64,000 nt of DNA from Mariniflexile jejuense. Its GTDB lineage: Bacteria > Bacteroidota > Bacteroidia > Flavobacteriales > Flavobacteriaceae. The position numbers and the translations under genes are program-made. Positions 44,319 to 52,705 of this stretch are shown piece by piece; positions within the stretch are counted from its first letter, which is position 1; every line of letters begins with the position of its first letter. The DNA is taken from NCBI RefSeq assembly GCF_042675665.1, contig NZ_JBHTJI010000001.1:806001-870000 (forward strand), read 5' to 3'. Under the pieces are notes generated by a model. That model saw only the letters and a program-made list of their open reading frames with translations, had not been told where the DNA came from and searched no databases.

Positions 44319-44395
44319 CTATTTAAACCTTCGCTCCTTAATTGTACTTTATTGCTACTACAGGCGTTCTCTTATTTTTAAATGCCCATTATGGC

Positions 44396-45592
44396 TTATC
44401 TTATTTGTCCATTGCCATGAACATACCATTTATTAGTCACTAAATGTTGCAAACCAATTGGCCCGCGTTGATGTAATTTATCGGTACTTATAGCTAATTC
44501 GCCTCCTAATCCCATTTGACTACCATCGGTAAAACGCGTAGAAGCGTTGTGATAAACTGCTGCTGTATCTACGTTTTCCATAAACACTTTAGCAATCTCA
44601 TTATTTGTTGTAATGATAGATGACGAATGACCTCCAGAATACTTATTGATCATAGCGATAGTGTCTTCATTTGAATCTATCTCAGCAATCGCAATTTTAT
44701 AATCTAGAAACTCCTGATACCAAATATCCTCTGACTGAATAGCTTCAACACCTTCAAATTTTGAAATGGCTTCATCTCCTAAAATCTGCACTTTGAATTC
44801 CTTTAATTTTGAAATCAAGTTTTTTATAAATGCTTCTTTATTAGGAAGGTTTTTATCAATCAGTACTTTATCCAATGCGTTACATGCTGAAATTTTAGCT
44901 GTTTTCGCATTGATGATGACTTTTAAAGCAAGGTCTAAATCGGCTTCCTTATGAACATACACGAAATTATTACCACGTCCACTAATGATTACTGGACAAG
45001 ATGCATGTTCTTTTACAAAGGCTATTAAACGTTCGCCACCACGAGGCACAATTAAATCGAGTTTTTGTGTTGGTTTTTCTAAAAACGCTTGGGTTTCGGT
45101 TCTGTTGAATTGTAAATATTCAACCCAATCGGTTGAAGCTCCTTGACTTTTTAAAGCTTGATGCCACAATTCAACAATCTTTAAATTCGATTTTAAAGAT
45201 TCTTTTCCGCCTTTTAATAAAATTTTATTTCCTGATTTAAAAGCAATTCCTGCAGCCTCCACAGTAACATCTGGACGTGATTCATAAATAATCAAAATCG
45301 TTCCAAATGATGCTGTTTTATTATAAACCTGCATCCCGTTATCGTGTTTAAAGCTGAAACGTTCTACACCAACAGGATCGTCTTGCGACGCCAAATGTTT
45401 TGCTGCTTTAATCATTTCATCTACTTTGGAATCGTCTACTTTTAAACGATCGTACATAGAAATATCATCGCCATCATAAGCATCTAAATCGGCTTTATTA
45501 ATCTTAATAATAGCAGCTCTTTCTTGTTCCAAAAGTTCAGCCATTTTAAGTAATACAGCGTTTCTTGTTTCTATGTTTAATAAAGTATTCAT
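44396..45592 (-). CDS. proA: Glutamate-5-semialdehyde dehydrogenase
   Basis: NADPH-dependent reduction of glutamyl-5-phosphate. The 398-aa aldehyde-dehydrogenase fold carries the family signatures FGTILIIYESRPDVTVEAAG and LKGGKESLKSN, and the catalytic Cys in KISACNALDKVLI. It is followed by proB 77 bases downstream and lies behind argD. Confidence 0.94.
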   Translation of the reverse strand: MNTLLNIETRNAVLLKMAELLEQERAAIIKINKADLDAYDGDDISMYDRLKVDDSKVDEMIKAAKHLASQDDPVGVERFSFKHDNGMQVYNKTASFGTILIIYESRPDVTVEAAGIAFKSGNKILLKGGKESLKSNLKIVELWHQALKSQGASTDWVEYLQFNRTETQAFLEKPTQKLDLIVPRGGERLIAFVKEHASCPVIISGRGNNFVYVHKEADLDLALKVIINAKTAKISACNALDKVLIDKNLPNKEAFIKNLISKLKEFKVQILGDEAISKFEGVEAIQSEDIWYQEFLDYKIAIAEIDSNEDTIAMINKYSGGHSSSIITTNNEIAKVFMENVDTAAVYHNASTRFTDGSQMGLGGELAISTDKLHQRGPIGLQHLVTNKWYVHGNGQIR

Positions 45593-45659
45593 TTTTTGTT
45601 TTTTGTTTCTGAACTTTAAAGTTTTTTCAGAGTTTCTGACCTTTAAGTTTCAGAGTTTT

Positions 45660-45710
45660 TACTCTACATGCTTATTTTAAAGCTTATTTTAAAGCTTTTT
45701 TTAAAGCTTC
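45660..45710. repeat. Tandem duplication across the argD stop codon
   Basis: The argD gene ends GCTTTAAAATAA; the next 12 bases repeat GCTTTAAAATAA exactly, and the preceding codons are a near copy (GCTTTAAAAAAA). A short slippage or tandem duplication has produced a second, redundant stop codon. Confidence 0.6.
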
Positions 45711-46811
45711 AAAAAATTGATCCACATGTTCTTTTTTAATAGTTAATGGTGGTAAAATTCTAATTAATTTTTTGTTTGAAGCACCACCTGTAAATATACG
45801 ATGTTCGTAAATAAGCTTTTTTCTTAGTTCTCCAACTTCAAAGTCGAATTCTAAACCAATCATCAAGCCTTTTCCTTTGATATTTTTAATCTGCGGAATG
45901 GTTTTAGCTACAGAAATAAAATAGCCTGAAATATCGTTAACATTGGCAATTAGGTTTTCATCTTCAATCGTATTTAAAACCGCTAAACCTGCAGCACAAG
46001 CCAAATGATTACCACCAAACGTGGTACCTAGCATACCATGTTTTGCTTCAATATCCGGATGAATTAAAATCCCTCCAATTGGGAAACCATTCCCCATACC
46101 TTTGGCTATTGAAATAACTTCAGGTGTTACGTTGTAATACTGAAACGCAAAGAATTTACCCGAACGTCCGTAACCCGATTGTACCTCGTCAGCAATAAAA
46201 TAGGTATTGTTTGCTTTACAAAGTTTATCAACTTGCTCGAAAAATTCGGCTGTTCCCTGATCCAAACCACCAACGCCTTGAATAAATTCTACAATCACCG
46301 CACAAACATCGCCTTTTTCCAATTCTCTTTTAACACCTTCAATATCATTCAGAGCCAAAAAAGTAACCTGCTGCTGTGCATTAATAGGTGCGACAATGTT
46401 TTTATTATCGGTTGCTGCTACCGCCGCCGATGTACGCCCGTGAAACCCATTGTTAAACGCAATAACACGCGATTTTCCTGTTTTAAACGACGCTAATTTT
46501 AAAGCATTCTCATTAGCTTCTGCTCCAGAATTACACAAAAATAATTCATACCCTTTACAACTAGAAAGGACTTCAATTTTATTGGCAAGTTCAACTTGCA
46601 ACGGATTTTGAATCGCGTTCGAATAGAACCCTAAAGTTGAAACTTGCTTACTAACAGCCTCAACATATTTTGGGTGTGAATGCCCAATTGATATTACGGC
46701 ATGACCTCCGTAAAGGTCTAAATATTCAACACAATTTTGGTCGTAGACATGCATGTCTTTACCCGAAACTGGTGTTACATTATATAATGGATAAACGTCA
46801 AATAATGGCAT
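45684..46811 (-). CDS. argD: N-acylornithine aminotransferase
   Basis: A 375-aa class III PLP aminotransferase that converts N-acylglutamate semialdehyde to N-acylornithine. It has GGHAVISIGHSHP, LFLCNSGAEANENALKLA, FHGRTSAAVAAT, the DEVQSGYGRSG segment, and the PLP lysine in ISIAKGMGNGFPIG. A longer frame reaches 46856, but ATG 46811 (MPLFDVYPLYN) matches the family start and sits 1 base from the proC stop, so I chose it. Confidence 0.92.
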   Translation of the reverse strand: MPLFDVYPLYNVTPVSGKDMHVYDQNCVEYLDLYGGHAVISIGHSHPKYVEAVSKQVSTLGFYSNAIQNPLQVELANKIEVLSSCKGYELFLCNSGAEANENALKLASFKTGKSRVIAFNNGFHGRTSAAVAATDNKNIVAPINAQQQVTFLALNDIEGVKRELEKGDVCAVIVEFIQGVGGLDQGTAEFFEQVDKLCKANNTYFIADEVQSGYGRSGKFFAFQYYNVTPEVISIAKGMGNGFPIGGILIHPDIEAKHGMLGTTFGGNHLACAAGLAVLNTIEDENLIANVNDISGYFISVAKTIPQIKNIKGKGLMIGLEFDFEVGELRKKLIYEHRIFTGGASNKKLIRILPPLTIKKEHVDQFFEALKKALK

Positions 46812-46812
46812 T

Positions 46813-47607
46813 TTAATTCTTTTTAATTTGATTAATTTTCTCGAAAGAAGCCACAATACCTTGTATCAAAGCAGAGCTTAAACCTTGATGTTCCATAGCA
46901 TTTAACCCTTCAATAGTACAACCACTTGGTGTTGTTACGCGGTCTATTTCCTGTTCTGGATGTCTACCAGATTCCAACAATAAACTCGCAGCACCATAAC
47001 ACGTTTGTGTAGCCAATTGATGTGCTTCGTGGGCTTCAAAACCTAACTGAATAGCTCCTTGTGTTGTAGCACGCACAAGGCGCATCCAAAACGCTATACC
47101 ACTGGCACAAATTACTGTTGCTGCTTGAATTAAATCTTCAGGAATAACCAATGTAGTTCCTAATTGGTTAAACACCTCTTGAGCTAAACCAACCTTATCT
47201 TGCGCTTTTTCATTAGCAGCAATACAGGTCATGGATTTCCCAATAGAAATCGCAGTGTTTGGCATTACACGAATAATATTTTTATCCTTCCCAATAATAC
47301 CTTCAATTCTAGGAATTTCAACACCAGCAGCCACCGAAATAATAATATGTTTTTCCGTAATTTTGGAAACTACACTTTCCAAAACAGCATTAATATGTTT
47401 TGGTTGCAATGCAAAAATAACCATGTCGCTATTTTCTACCGCCAATACGTTATCGTTTGTCACGGTCACGTAATCTTCGGTTTTATAAACTTCAACATTC
47501 GCGGTGTTTTTATCAGCTAAATACAACGATGTAAACGACTTATTATTGATAAGTCCTTTCGCAATAGAACTTCCTAAATTTCCAGTTCCTATAATGGCTA
47601 TTTTCAT
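46813..47607 (-). CDS. proC: Pyrroline-5-carboxylate reductase
   Basis: Last step of proline synthesis, 264 aa. Rossmann motif IIGTGNLGSSIAKGL at the start, FALQPKHIN, SVAAGVEIPRIE, RVMPNTAISIGKSMT and the C-terminal TTPSGCTIEGL signature are all present. Spacing to argD is 1 base. With proA and proB in the same operon, proline synthesis is complete here. Confidence 0.95.
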   Translation of the reverse strand: MKIAIIGTGNLGSSIAKGLINNKSFTSLYLADKNTANVEVYKTEDYVTVTNDNVLAVENSDMVIFALQPKHINAVLESVVSKITEKHIIISVAAGVEIPRIEGIIGKDKNIIRVMPNTAISIGKSMTCIAANEKAQDKVGLAQEVFNQLGTTLVIPEDLIQAATVICASGIAFWMRLVRATTQGAIQLGFEAHEAHQLATQTCYGAASLLLESGRHPEQEIDRVTTPSGCTIEGLNAMEHQGLSSALIQGIVASFEKINQIKKN

Positions 47608-47642
47608 TTTTGGTTATTTGTTATTGGTTGCTTGTTCTTGGA

Positions 47643-48626
47643 TTAAAAATAAGTCGCTTTTAATTGCAAACCTGTTGTTTCTTCCAAACCAAACATCAAA
47701 TTCATATTCTGTATGGCTTGACCTGAAGCTCCTTTTAATAAATTATCAATAATACTTGTTACTAATAATTTGTTGTTGTGTTTATGTAAATGAATTAAAC
47801 ACTTATTGGTGTTTACTACTTGTTTTAAATGTAACACCTCATCAGAAACAAATGTGAATTTGGCATCTTTATAAAACGCTTCAAACATGGCTTTTGCTTC
47901 TTCTAAAGTACCTTCAAAATTGGTATATACTGTTGCAAAAATACCTCTGGAAAAATTACCTCGGTTTGGCATAAACAAAATTTCAGAAGTAAAACCATTC
48001 TGTAATTGTTTAACCGACTGATTAATTTCACCTAAATGCTGATGCGTAAACGGCTTGTAATATGAAAAGTTATTATCTCTCCAAGGAAAATGTGAGGTTT
48101 CAGACAATGAGGTTCCAGCACCAGTAGCGCCCGTAACCGCATTAATATGCACATCGTTTGTAAGCAATCCTTTTTCCGCCAATGGCAACAAAGCCAATTG
48201 AATAGCAGTAGCAAAACAACCTGGATTTGCTATATAATCTGCTTTTTTAATAGCATCTCTTTGTAATTCAGGCAAGCCATATACAAAGGTTTTCCCATTA
48301 AAAACTTTGTCTTTTTCAAGTCGGAAATCGTTTCCTAAATCGATAATTTTAGTGGTAGCTGAAAACGTATTAGCCGATAAAAACTTCACTGAATTTCCAT
48401 GACCTAAACATAAAAATAACACATCAACATTTGGGTTGACAGTATCTGTGAATTTCATATCTAAATCCCCCATTAAATCTTGGTGGATGTTGCTAATCTT
48501 ATTGCCTGCATTGGAAGTGCTGTATACAAAATCAAGCTCAGCGTTAGGGTGGTTAATTAACAATCTAATTAACTCGCCCGCTGTATAACCTGCGCCTCCA
48601 ATAATACCTACTTTGATATTTTTCAT
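47643..48626 (-). CDS. argC: N-acyl-gamma-glutamyl-phosphate reductase
   Basis: NADPH-dependent reduction of N-acylglutamyl phosphate, 327 aa. It has VGIIGGAGYTAGELIRLL, the catalytic Cys in ANPGCFATAIQLALLPL, and VTGATGAGTSLSETSHF. A frame extends to 48662, but ATG 48626 (MKNIKVGIIGG) starts right at the dinucleotide fold and I use it. Acts between ArgB and ArgD. Confidence 0.94.
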   Translation of the reverse strand: MKNIKVGIIGGAGYTAGELIRLLINHPNAELDFVYSTSNAGNKISNIHQDLMGDLDMKFTDTVNPNVDVLFLCLGHGNSVKFLSANTFSATTKIIDLGNDFRLEKDKVFNGKTFVYGLPELQRDAIKKADYIANPGCFATAIQLALLPLAEKGLLTNDVHINAVTGATGAGTSLSETSHFPWRDNNFSYYKPFTHQHLGEINQSVKQLQNGFTSEILFMPNRGNFSRGIFATVYTNFEGTLEEAKAMFEAFYKDAKFTFVSDEVLHLKQVVNTNKCLIHLHKHNNKLLVTSIIDNLLKGASGQAIQNMNLMFGLEETTGLQLKATYF

Positions 48627-48668
48627 TTTAATCTTTTTACTTTGAAACCTTGAAGATTTCAAATCAAA

Positions 48669-49844
48669 TTAAGAATTAACTTGATGATAAATTTTATTTT
48701 GATTTCCGAAGATTTTAATAAATCCTTTGGCTTCATCGGCTGTCCAACCTTTGTTTTCTTCACCGTAACTTCCAAATTTCGCACTCATTAAATCGTGTTC
48801 AGAAGTAATACCATCTAAAGTGAAATGGTATGGTCTTAAAGTTACTGTAACGTCACCACTTACAACCTCTTGACTGCTTTGTAAAAAGGCTTCAATGTTT
48901 CGCATTACTGGATCTAAATACTGACCTTCATGTAAATGCATGCCATAGAAACTCGCTAAATATTCTTTATGCTGCAATTGCCATTTGGTAAGCGTGTGTT
49001 TTTCTAATAAATGATGCGCTTTTATGGTAATTAAAGCTGCTGGCGCTTCAAAACCAACACGTCCTTTTATACCTACTATGGTATCTCCCACGTGAATATC
49101 GCGACCAATAGCATAGGTTTTTGCAAGATTGTTTAAAGTTTCTATATTAATTTCAGGATCGTTTTCAATACCGTTTACAGCAACTAATTCGCCCTTTTCA
49201 AAAGTTAATTTTACTTTTTCATCTTCAGCATGTTTTAACTGCGATGGATAAGCGTTGTCTGGCAATGGTTTATCAGACGTTAAGGTTTCTGAACCACCAA
49301 CGCTGGTTCCCCAAAGTCCTTTGTTAACCGAGTATTTTGCTTTTTCCCAAGACATATCGATACCATTTTCTTTTAAATAGTCGATTTCTTGTTGTCTGGT
49401 TAATTTTTCATCTCTAATTGGGGTAATGATTTGAATTTCTGGTGCCAATGTTTGAAAAATCATATCGAAACGCACTTGGTCGTTTCCTGCTCCTGTACTA
49501 CCATGTGCAATATATTCTGCACCAATACTTTTTGCGTATTCCACAATTTCAATAGCTTGAATGATACGCTCTGCACTTACTGACAATGGATAGGTGTTGT
49601 TTTTCAATACATTACCAAAAATTAAATACTTCACTACTTTTTGGTAAAAAGTGGCAACAGCATCAATGTTTTTATAAGTTGTAACACCCATTTTATAGGC
49701 GTTTGATTCAATGTGTTCTATTTCTGTTTTTGTAAATCCACCTGTGTTTACACTTACGGCATGAACTTCAAACTTTTTTGATAAACTAACTGCGCAATAT
49801 GATGTATCTAATCCGCCACTATATGCTATTACTAATTTTTTCAT
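48669..49844 (-). CDS. argG: Argininosuccinate synthase
   Basis: ATP-dependent ligation of citrulline and aspartate, 391 aa. It has the N-type ATP pyrophosphatase loop AYSGGLDTSYCAVSL, HGSTGAGNDQVRFD, and GLWGTSVGGSETLT. It differs in several positions from the enteric enzyme but has the length and motifs of the Bacteroidota group. It follows the GNAT gene by 3 bases. Confidence 0.94.
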   Translation of the reverse strand: MKKLVIAYSGGLDTSYCAVSLSKKFEVHAVSVNTGGFTKTEIEHIESNAYKMGVTTYKNIDAVATFYQKVVKYLIFGNVLKNNTYPLSVSAERIIQAIEIVEYAKSIGAEYIAHGSTGAGNDQVRFDMIFQTLAPEIQIITPIRDEKLTRQQEIDYLKENGIDMSWEKAKYSVNKGLWGTSVGGSETLTSDKPLPDNAYPSQLKHAEDEKVKLTFEKGELVAVNGIENDPEINIETLNNLAKTYAIGRDIHVGDTIVGIKGRVGFEAPAALITIKAHHLLEKHTLTKWQLQHKEYLASFYGMHLHEGQYLDPVMRNIEAFLQSSQEVVSGDVTVTLRPYHFTLDGITSEHDLMSAKFGSYGEENKGWTADEAKGFIKIFGNQNKIYHQVNS

Positions 49845-49847
49845 TTT

Positions 49848-50462
49848 TTAATTTTTATCTTTTTTTAAAAACATGGTTTCTTTGATGTGTTTTAATCTAT
49901 CAAAAACCTTTTCTTTAATTTTTATTGGTTCAGATTTTTTAGCCTTAGGGTCGTATAACATGCCTGTACATAAGCACATTTTACGGTTAGTACGTGTTAA
50001 AACATCATAGTTTTTACAAGTTTGACAGCCATCCCAAAATGTTGGATCGTCTGTCAATTCTGAAAACGGCACAGGTTTATAACCCAAATCTGTATTCATT
50101 TTCATAACCGCTAATCCTGTTGTGATACTAAATACTTTTGCGTCTGGAAACTTAGTTCTAGAATGTTTAAATACTTTATGCTTTATTTTTTTTGCTAATC
50201 CAACACCACGGTAATCTGGATGCACAATTAAACCTGAATTGGCAACATATTTACCATGCCCCCAAAGTTCTATATAACAAAACCCTGCAAATTTATCGCC
50301 ATCTAAAGCAATAACTGCGTTACCGTTTTCTAGCTTTTTGGTAATATATTCTGGGGTTCGTCTTGCAATACCAGTTCCTCTAACAGCTGCTGATTCTGCA
50401 ATAGTATCGCAAATAATTTCTGCGTATTTTGAATGTGATTTATCGGCAATTACAATTTCCAT
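49848..50462 (-). CDS. GNAT acetyltransferase heading the arginine operon; candidate N-acylglutamate synthase
   Basis: A 204-aa GNAT-fold protein with the acyl-CoA loop in VHPDYRGVGLAKKIK (about 81-94). After the fold come four cysteines, Cys146, Cys149, Cys163 and Cys165 (GCQTCKN; KMCLCTG), in a zinc-ribbon-like spacing, then a basic tail. No ArgA or ArgJ is otherwise present in this complete-looking arginine operon, so as first gene it is the best candidate for the glutamate N-acyltransferase. Family membership is seen; the substrate is inferred from position only. Confidence 0.75.
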   Translation of the reverse strand: MEIVIADKSHSKYAEIICDTIAESAAVRGTGIARRTPEYITKKLENGNAVIALDGDKFAGFCYIELWGHGKYVANSGLIVHPDYRGVGLAKKIKHKVFKHSRTKFPDAKVFSITTGLAVMKMNTDLGYKPVPFSELTDDPTFWDGCQTCKNYDVLTRTNRKMCLCTGMLYDPKAKKSEPIKIKEKVFDRLKHIKETMFLKKDKN

Positions 50463-50548
50463 TATAATTTTAAAAATGTATTAAAAGTTAAAGTTAATTT
50501 TTTTATGTTGAACTGGATACACCTAGCTCGAAAAATAAAGACACACCC

Positions 50549-50632
50549 CTAAGGGCGACGCGGGTAAATGCGACACATGAAATATGTGTTGATTACTAAA
50601 CTGAAAAAACTTTGAAACTTTATGGATGACAT
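50549..50632 (-). CDS. Leader mini-ORF 2 of the arginine/proline operon (ends ...MCRIYPRRP)
   Basis: A 27-codon ORF from ATG at 50632 to TAG at 50549. The N-terminal half is ordinary; the end reads CRIYPRRP with Arg codons CGC, CGT, CGC, in a GC-rich patch unlike the flanking DNA. Arg and Pro are exactly the two products of the downstream operon. I see no T-run terminator between it and the GNAT start, so if it regulates, the mechanism is not a simple attenuator. Confidence 0.55.
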   Translation of the reverse strand: MSSIKFQSFFSLVINTYFMCRIYPRRP

Positions 50633-50686
50633 ATTATACACTATAAAAAAAATTAAATTACGTTTTGGTTATTGCTCACAGAAAGA

Positions 50687-50761
50687 CTAGAAGCTGCGAC
50701 GAGTAATGCTCGCGCGGAAACCGGGTGATGAAGGACGTATTTTATTTTTTAATGTATTCAT
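50687..50761 (-). CDS. Leader mini-ORF 1 of the arginine/proline operon (ends ...ASITRRSF)
   Basis: A 24-codon ORF from ATG at 50761 to TAG at 50687. It contains four Arg (9, 16, 21, 22) and two Pro, all in the latter two thirds, with CGT and CGC codons that are used little in neighbouring genes. Its 3' part can fold (GCGCGAG...CTCGTCGC). It is 54 bases upstream of the second mini-ORF on the same strand, with the predicted promoter just upstream. Confidence 0.55.
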   Translation of the reverse strand: MNTLKNKIRPSSPGFRASITRRSF

Positions 50762-50788
50762 AGTGTAAAACTATAATTTTATTTAATA

Positions 50789-50820
50789 CAAAGTAATAAA
50801 AGCAATTACTTTTTTACAAA
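50789..50820 (-). promoter_or_regulatory. Candidate promoter of the arginine/proline operon
   Basis: Minus-strand TTTG (50820-50817), 20-base spacer, TTACTTTG (50796-50789; one mismatch to TAnnTTTG). It would start transcription about 20 bases before the first leader ORF. The whole 50463-50937 gap holds this promoter and the two mini-ORFs. Confidence 0.35.
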
Positions 50821-50937
50821 AATTATCAATATCTACTTATTTATGTTCATTTATTTATAAATATCTCATATTAAACAAATTTCATTGCATATTTTAAACC
50901 TAAATACACAATGAAATTTGTTGTTTTTTTACACTTT

Positions 50938-52530
50938 TTACAAGATATAATCTGTACTTATAAAATTAGATGATTTTTTATCTAATAATTCCTTTAATAT
51001 AGCATTATTATACGCATTATCTTTAGAGGCTACGAAGGTTCTTATTGAAAATGAGCGCAATGCATCATGCACACTTAAAGTGCTAAAAGCTGAATCTTTT
51101 CTACCAGTAAATGGATATACATCTGGACCACGTTGGCAAGAACTGTTTAAATTAACTCTGCAAACTAAATTCACCAATGTATCTATTAACGGTGCTAAGG
51201 TTTTTATATCGCCACCAAACAAACTTACTTGTTGCCCGTAATTAGATTGTGCCATATCATCAAGTGGTTCTTCAATATTTGAAAATGGAATAACTGGAAC
51301 TACAGGACCAAATTGTTCTTCTTCAAAAACACGCATGGTTTTATTTACAGGATACAAAACTGCTGGAAAAATAAAATTCTTAGTAGTATCACCTCCTTTG
51401 GCATTTAATATACTTGCTCCTTTAGCTTTTGCATCATCAATTAATTCTTGAATATAAGCAGGCTTTTCAATTTCTGGTAATGGTGTTAATTTAACACCTG
51501 CTTCCCATGGATTTCCAAATTTAAGAGCATCAACTTTTGCAGTAAAACGTTTGTTAAATTCATCTACAATGGACTCATGAACATAAACCAGTTTTAAAGC
51601 CGTACAACGTTGTCCGTTAAAAGACAAAGTACCTGCAATACATTCATCAACTGTCAAATCTAAATCGGCATCTGGTAAAACAATTGCTGGGTTTTTAGCT
51701 TCTAAACCTAATACCATACGCAACCTATTTCCTTTTGGATGTTCTGATTGTAAAGCATTTGCAGATTTACTATTACCTATTAAAGCCAATACGTCTATTT
51801 TCCCCGAACCCATAATGGGTGATGCCAATACACGACCACGACCATAAATAATATTAACCGCGCCTTTTGGAAAACTATTTTGAAAAGCTTCTAATAACGG
51901 TGAAATTAATAAAACGCCAATTTTTGCTGGCTTGAAAATAACAGTATTACCCATTATTAAAGCTGGAATTAGTAATGTAAATGTTTCATTAAGCGGATAA
52001 TTATATGGCCCTAAACACAATACCGTACCTATAGGACCACGACGAATGTGTGCATAAACGCCTTCATTTTTTTCAAATTTTGCTGAATCGCGATCAATTT
52101 GTTTGTAAGCTTCAATAGTGTCGTAAATATAATCAACAGTTCTATCAAATTCTTTTTGTGAATCTGGCAGATTTTTACCTATTTCCCACATAAGTAGTTT
52201 TACAACATCTTCGCGCTTGGTTTTCATTTGCTTTACAAAGGTTTCCATGCAAGCAATTCTGTCAGCTACTTTCATTGTAGGCCATAACCCTTGACCATTA
52301 TCATAAGCGTTTAAAGCGGAATTTAAAGCTTCTATTGCTTCCTGCTCACCCAACTCTGGAATGGTTCCTAAAACTGTTGGTTTATAGTTTTCTGTTGAAG
52401 ATATTGTTGAATAAACTTCAGTAGTTTTTCCGTTCCAAGTTTTTAATTCGCCATCAACCAAATAGGTTTTTTGATGTAGAAGACTTGTGATTTTATATTC
52501 GTTTGGAATTTCTGAAAATGTTGTGTTCAT
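50938..52530 (-). CDS. gapN: NADP-dependent glyceraldehyde-3-phosphate dehydrogenase, non-phosphorylating
   Basis: A 530-aa aldehyde dehydrogenase oxidising glyceraldehyde 3-phosphate to 3-phosphoglycerate with NADP, giving NADPH for biosynthesis. It has GPYNYPLNETFTLLIPAL, the catalytic Glu in LGLEAKNPAIVLPDAD, and the catalytic Cys in LSFNGQRCTALK, with RGPDVYPFTGRKDSAFSTLS near the end. These and its length match the GAPN group well. It is a single gene between the arg and ilv operons; the source of NADPH suits the neighbours, but no regulatory link is visible. Confidence 0.85.
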   Translation of the reverse strand: MNTTFSEIPNEYKITSLLHQKTYLVDGELKTWNGKTTEVYSTISSTENYKPTVLGTIPELGEQEAIEALNSALNAYDNGQGLWPTMKVADRIACMETFVKQMKTKREDVVKLLMWEIGKNLPDSQKEFDRTVDYIYDTIEAYKQIDRDSAKFEKNEGVYAHIRRGPIGTVLCLGPYNYPLNETFTLLIPALIMGNTVIFKPAKIGVLLISPLLEAFQNSFPKGAVNIIYGRGRVLASPIMGSGKIDVLALIGNSKSANALQSEHPKGNRLRMVLGLEAKNPAIVLPDADLDLTVDECIAGTLSFNGQRCTALKLVYVHESIVDEFNKRFTAKVDALKFGNPWEAGVKLTPLPEIEKPAYIQELIDDAKAKGASILNAKGGDTTKNFIFPAVLYPVNKTMRVFEEEQFGPVVPVIPFSNIEEPLDDMAQSNYGQQVSLFGGDIKTLAPLIDTLVNLVCRVNLNSSCQRGPDVYPFTGRKDSAFSTLSVHDALRSFSIRTFVASKDNAYNNAILKELLDKKSSNFISTDYIL

Positions 52531-52705
52531 TTTTAATACATATTAGTTAAAAACTATAGCTAAGATACCTATATTTTCAATAGATAAAGACTTTAAAAAC
52601 AATCAGATGTCAATAAATATCGTATTCTTAACGTATTAAATACATATTAACAAAATGCATAAAACTCAAACGTTTTCGAGAACAAAAAAACTAAAAAATT
52701 AAATT

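Noticed and set aside
46179..46496. 105-codon plus-strand ORF inside argD
   Set aside because: It is antisense to conserved aminotransferase sequence, is rich in Asn/Phe as expected from the complement, and has no promoter or family match.
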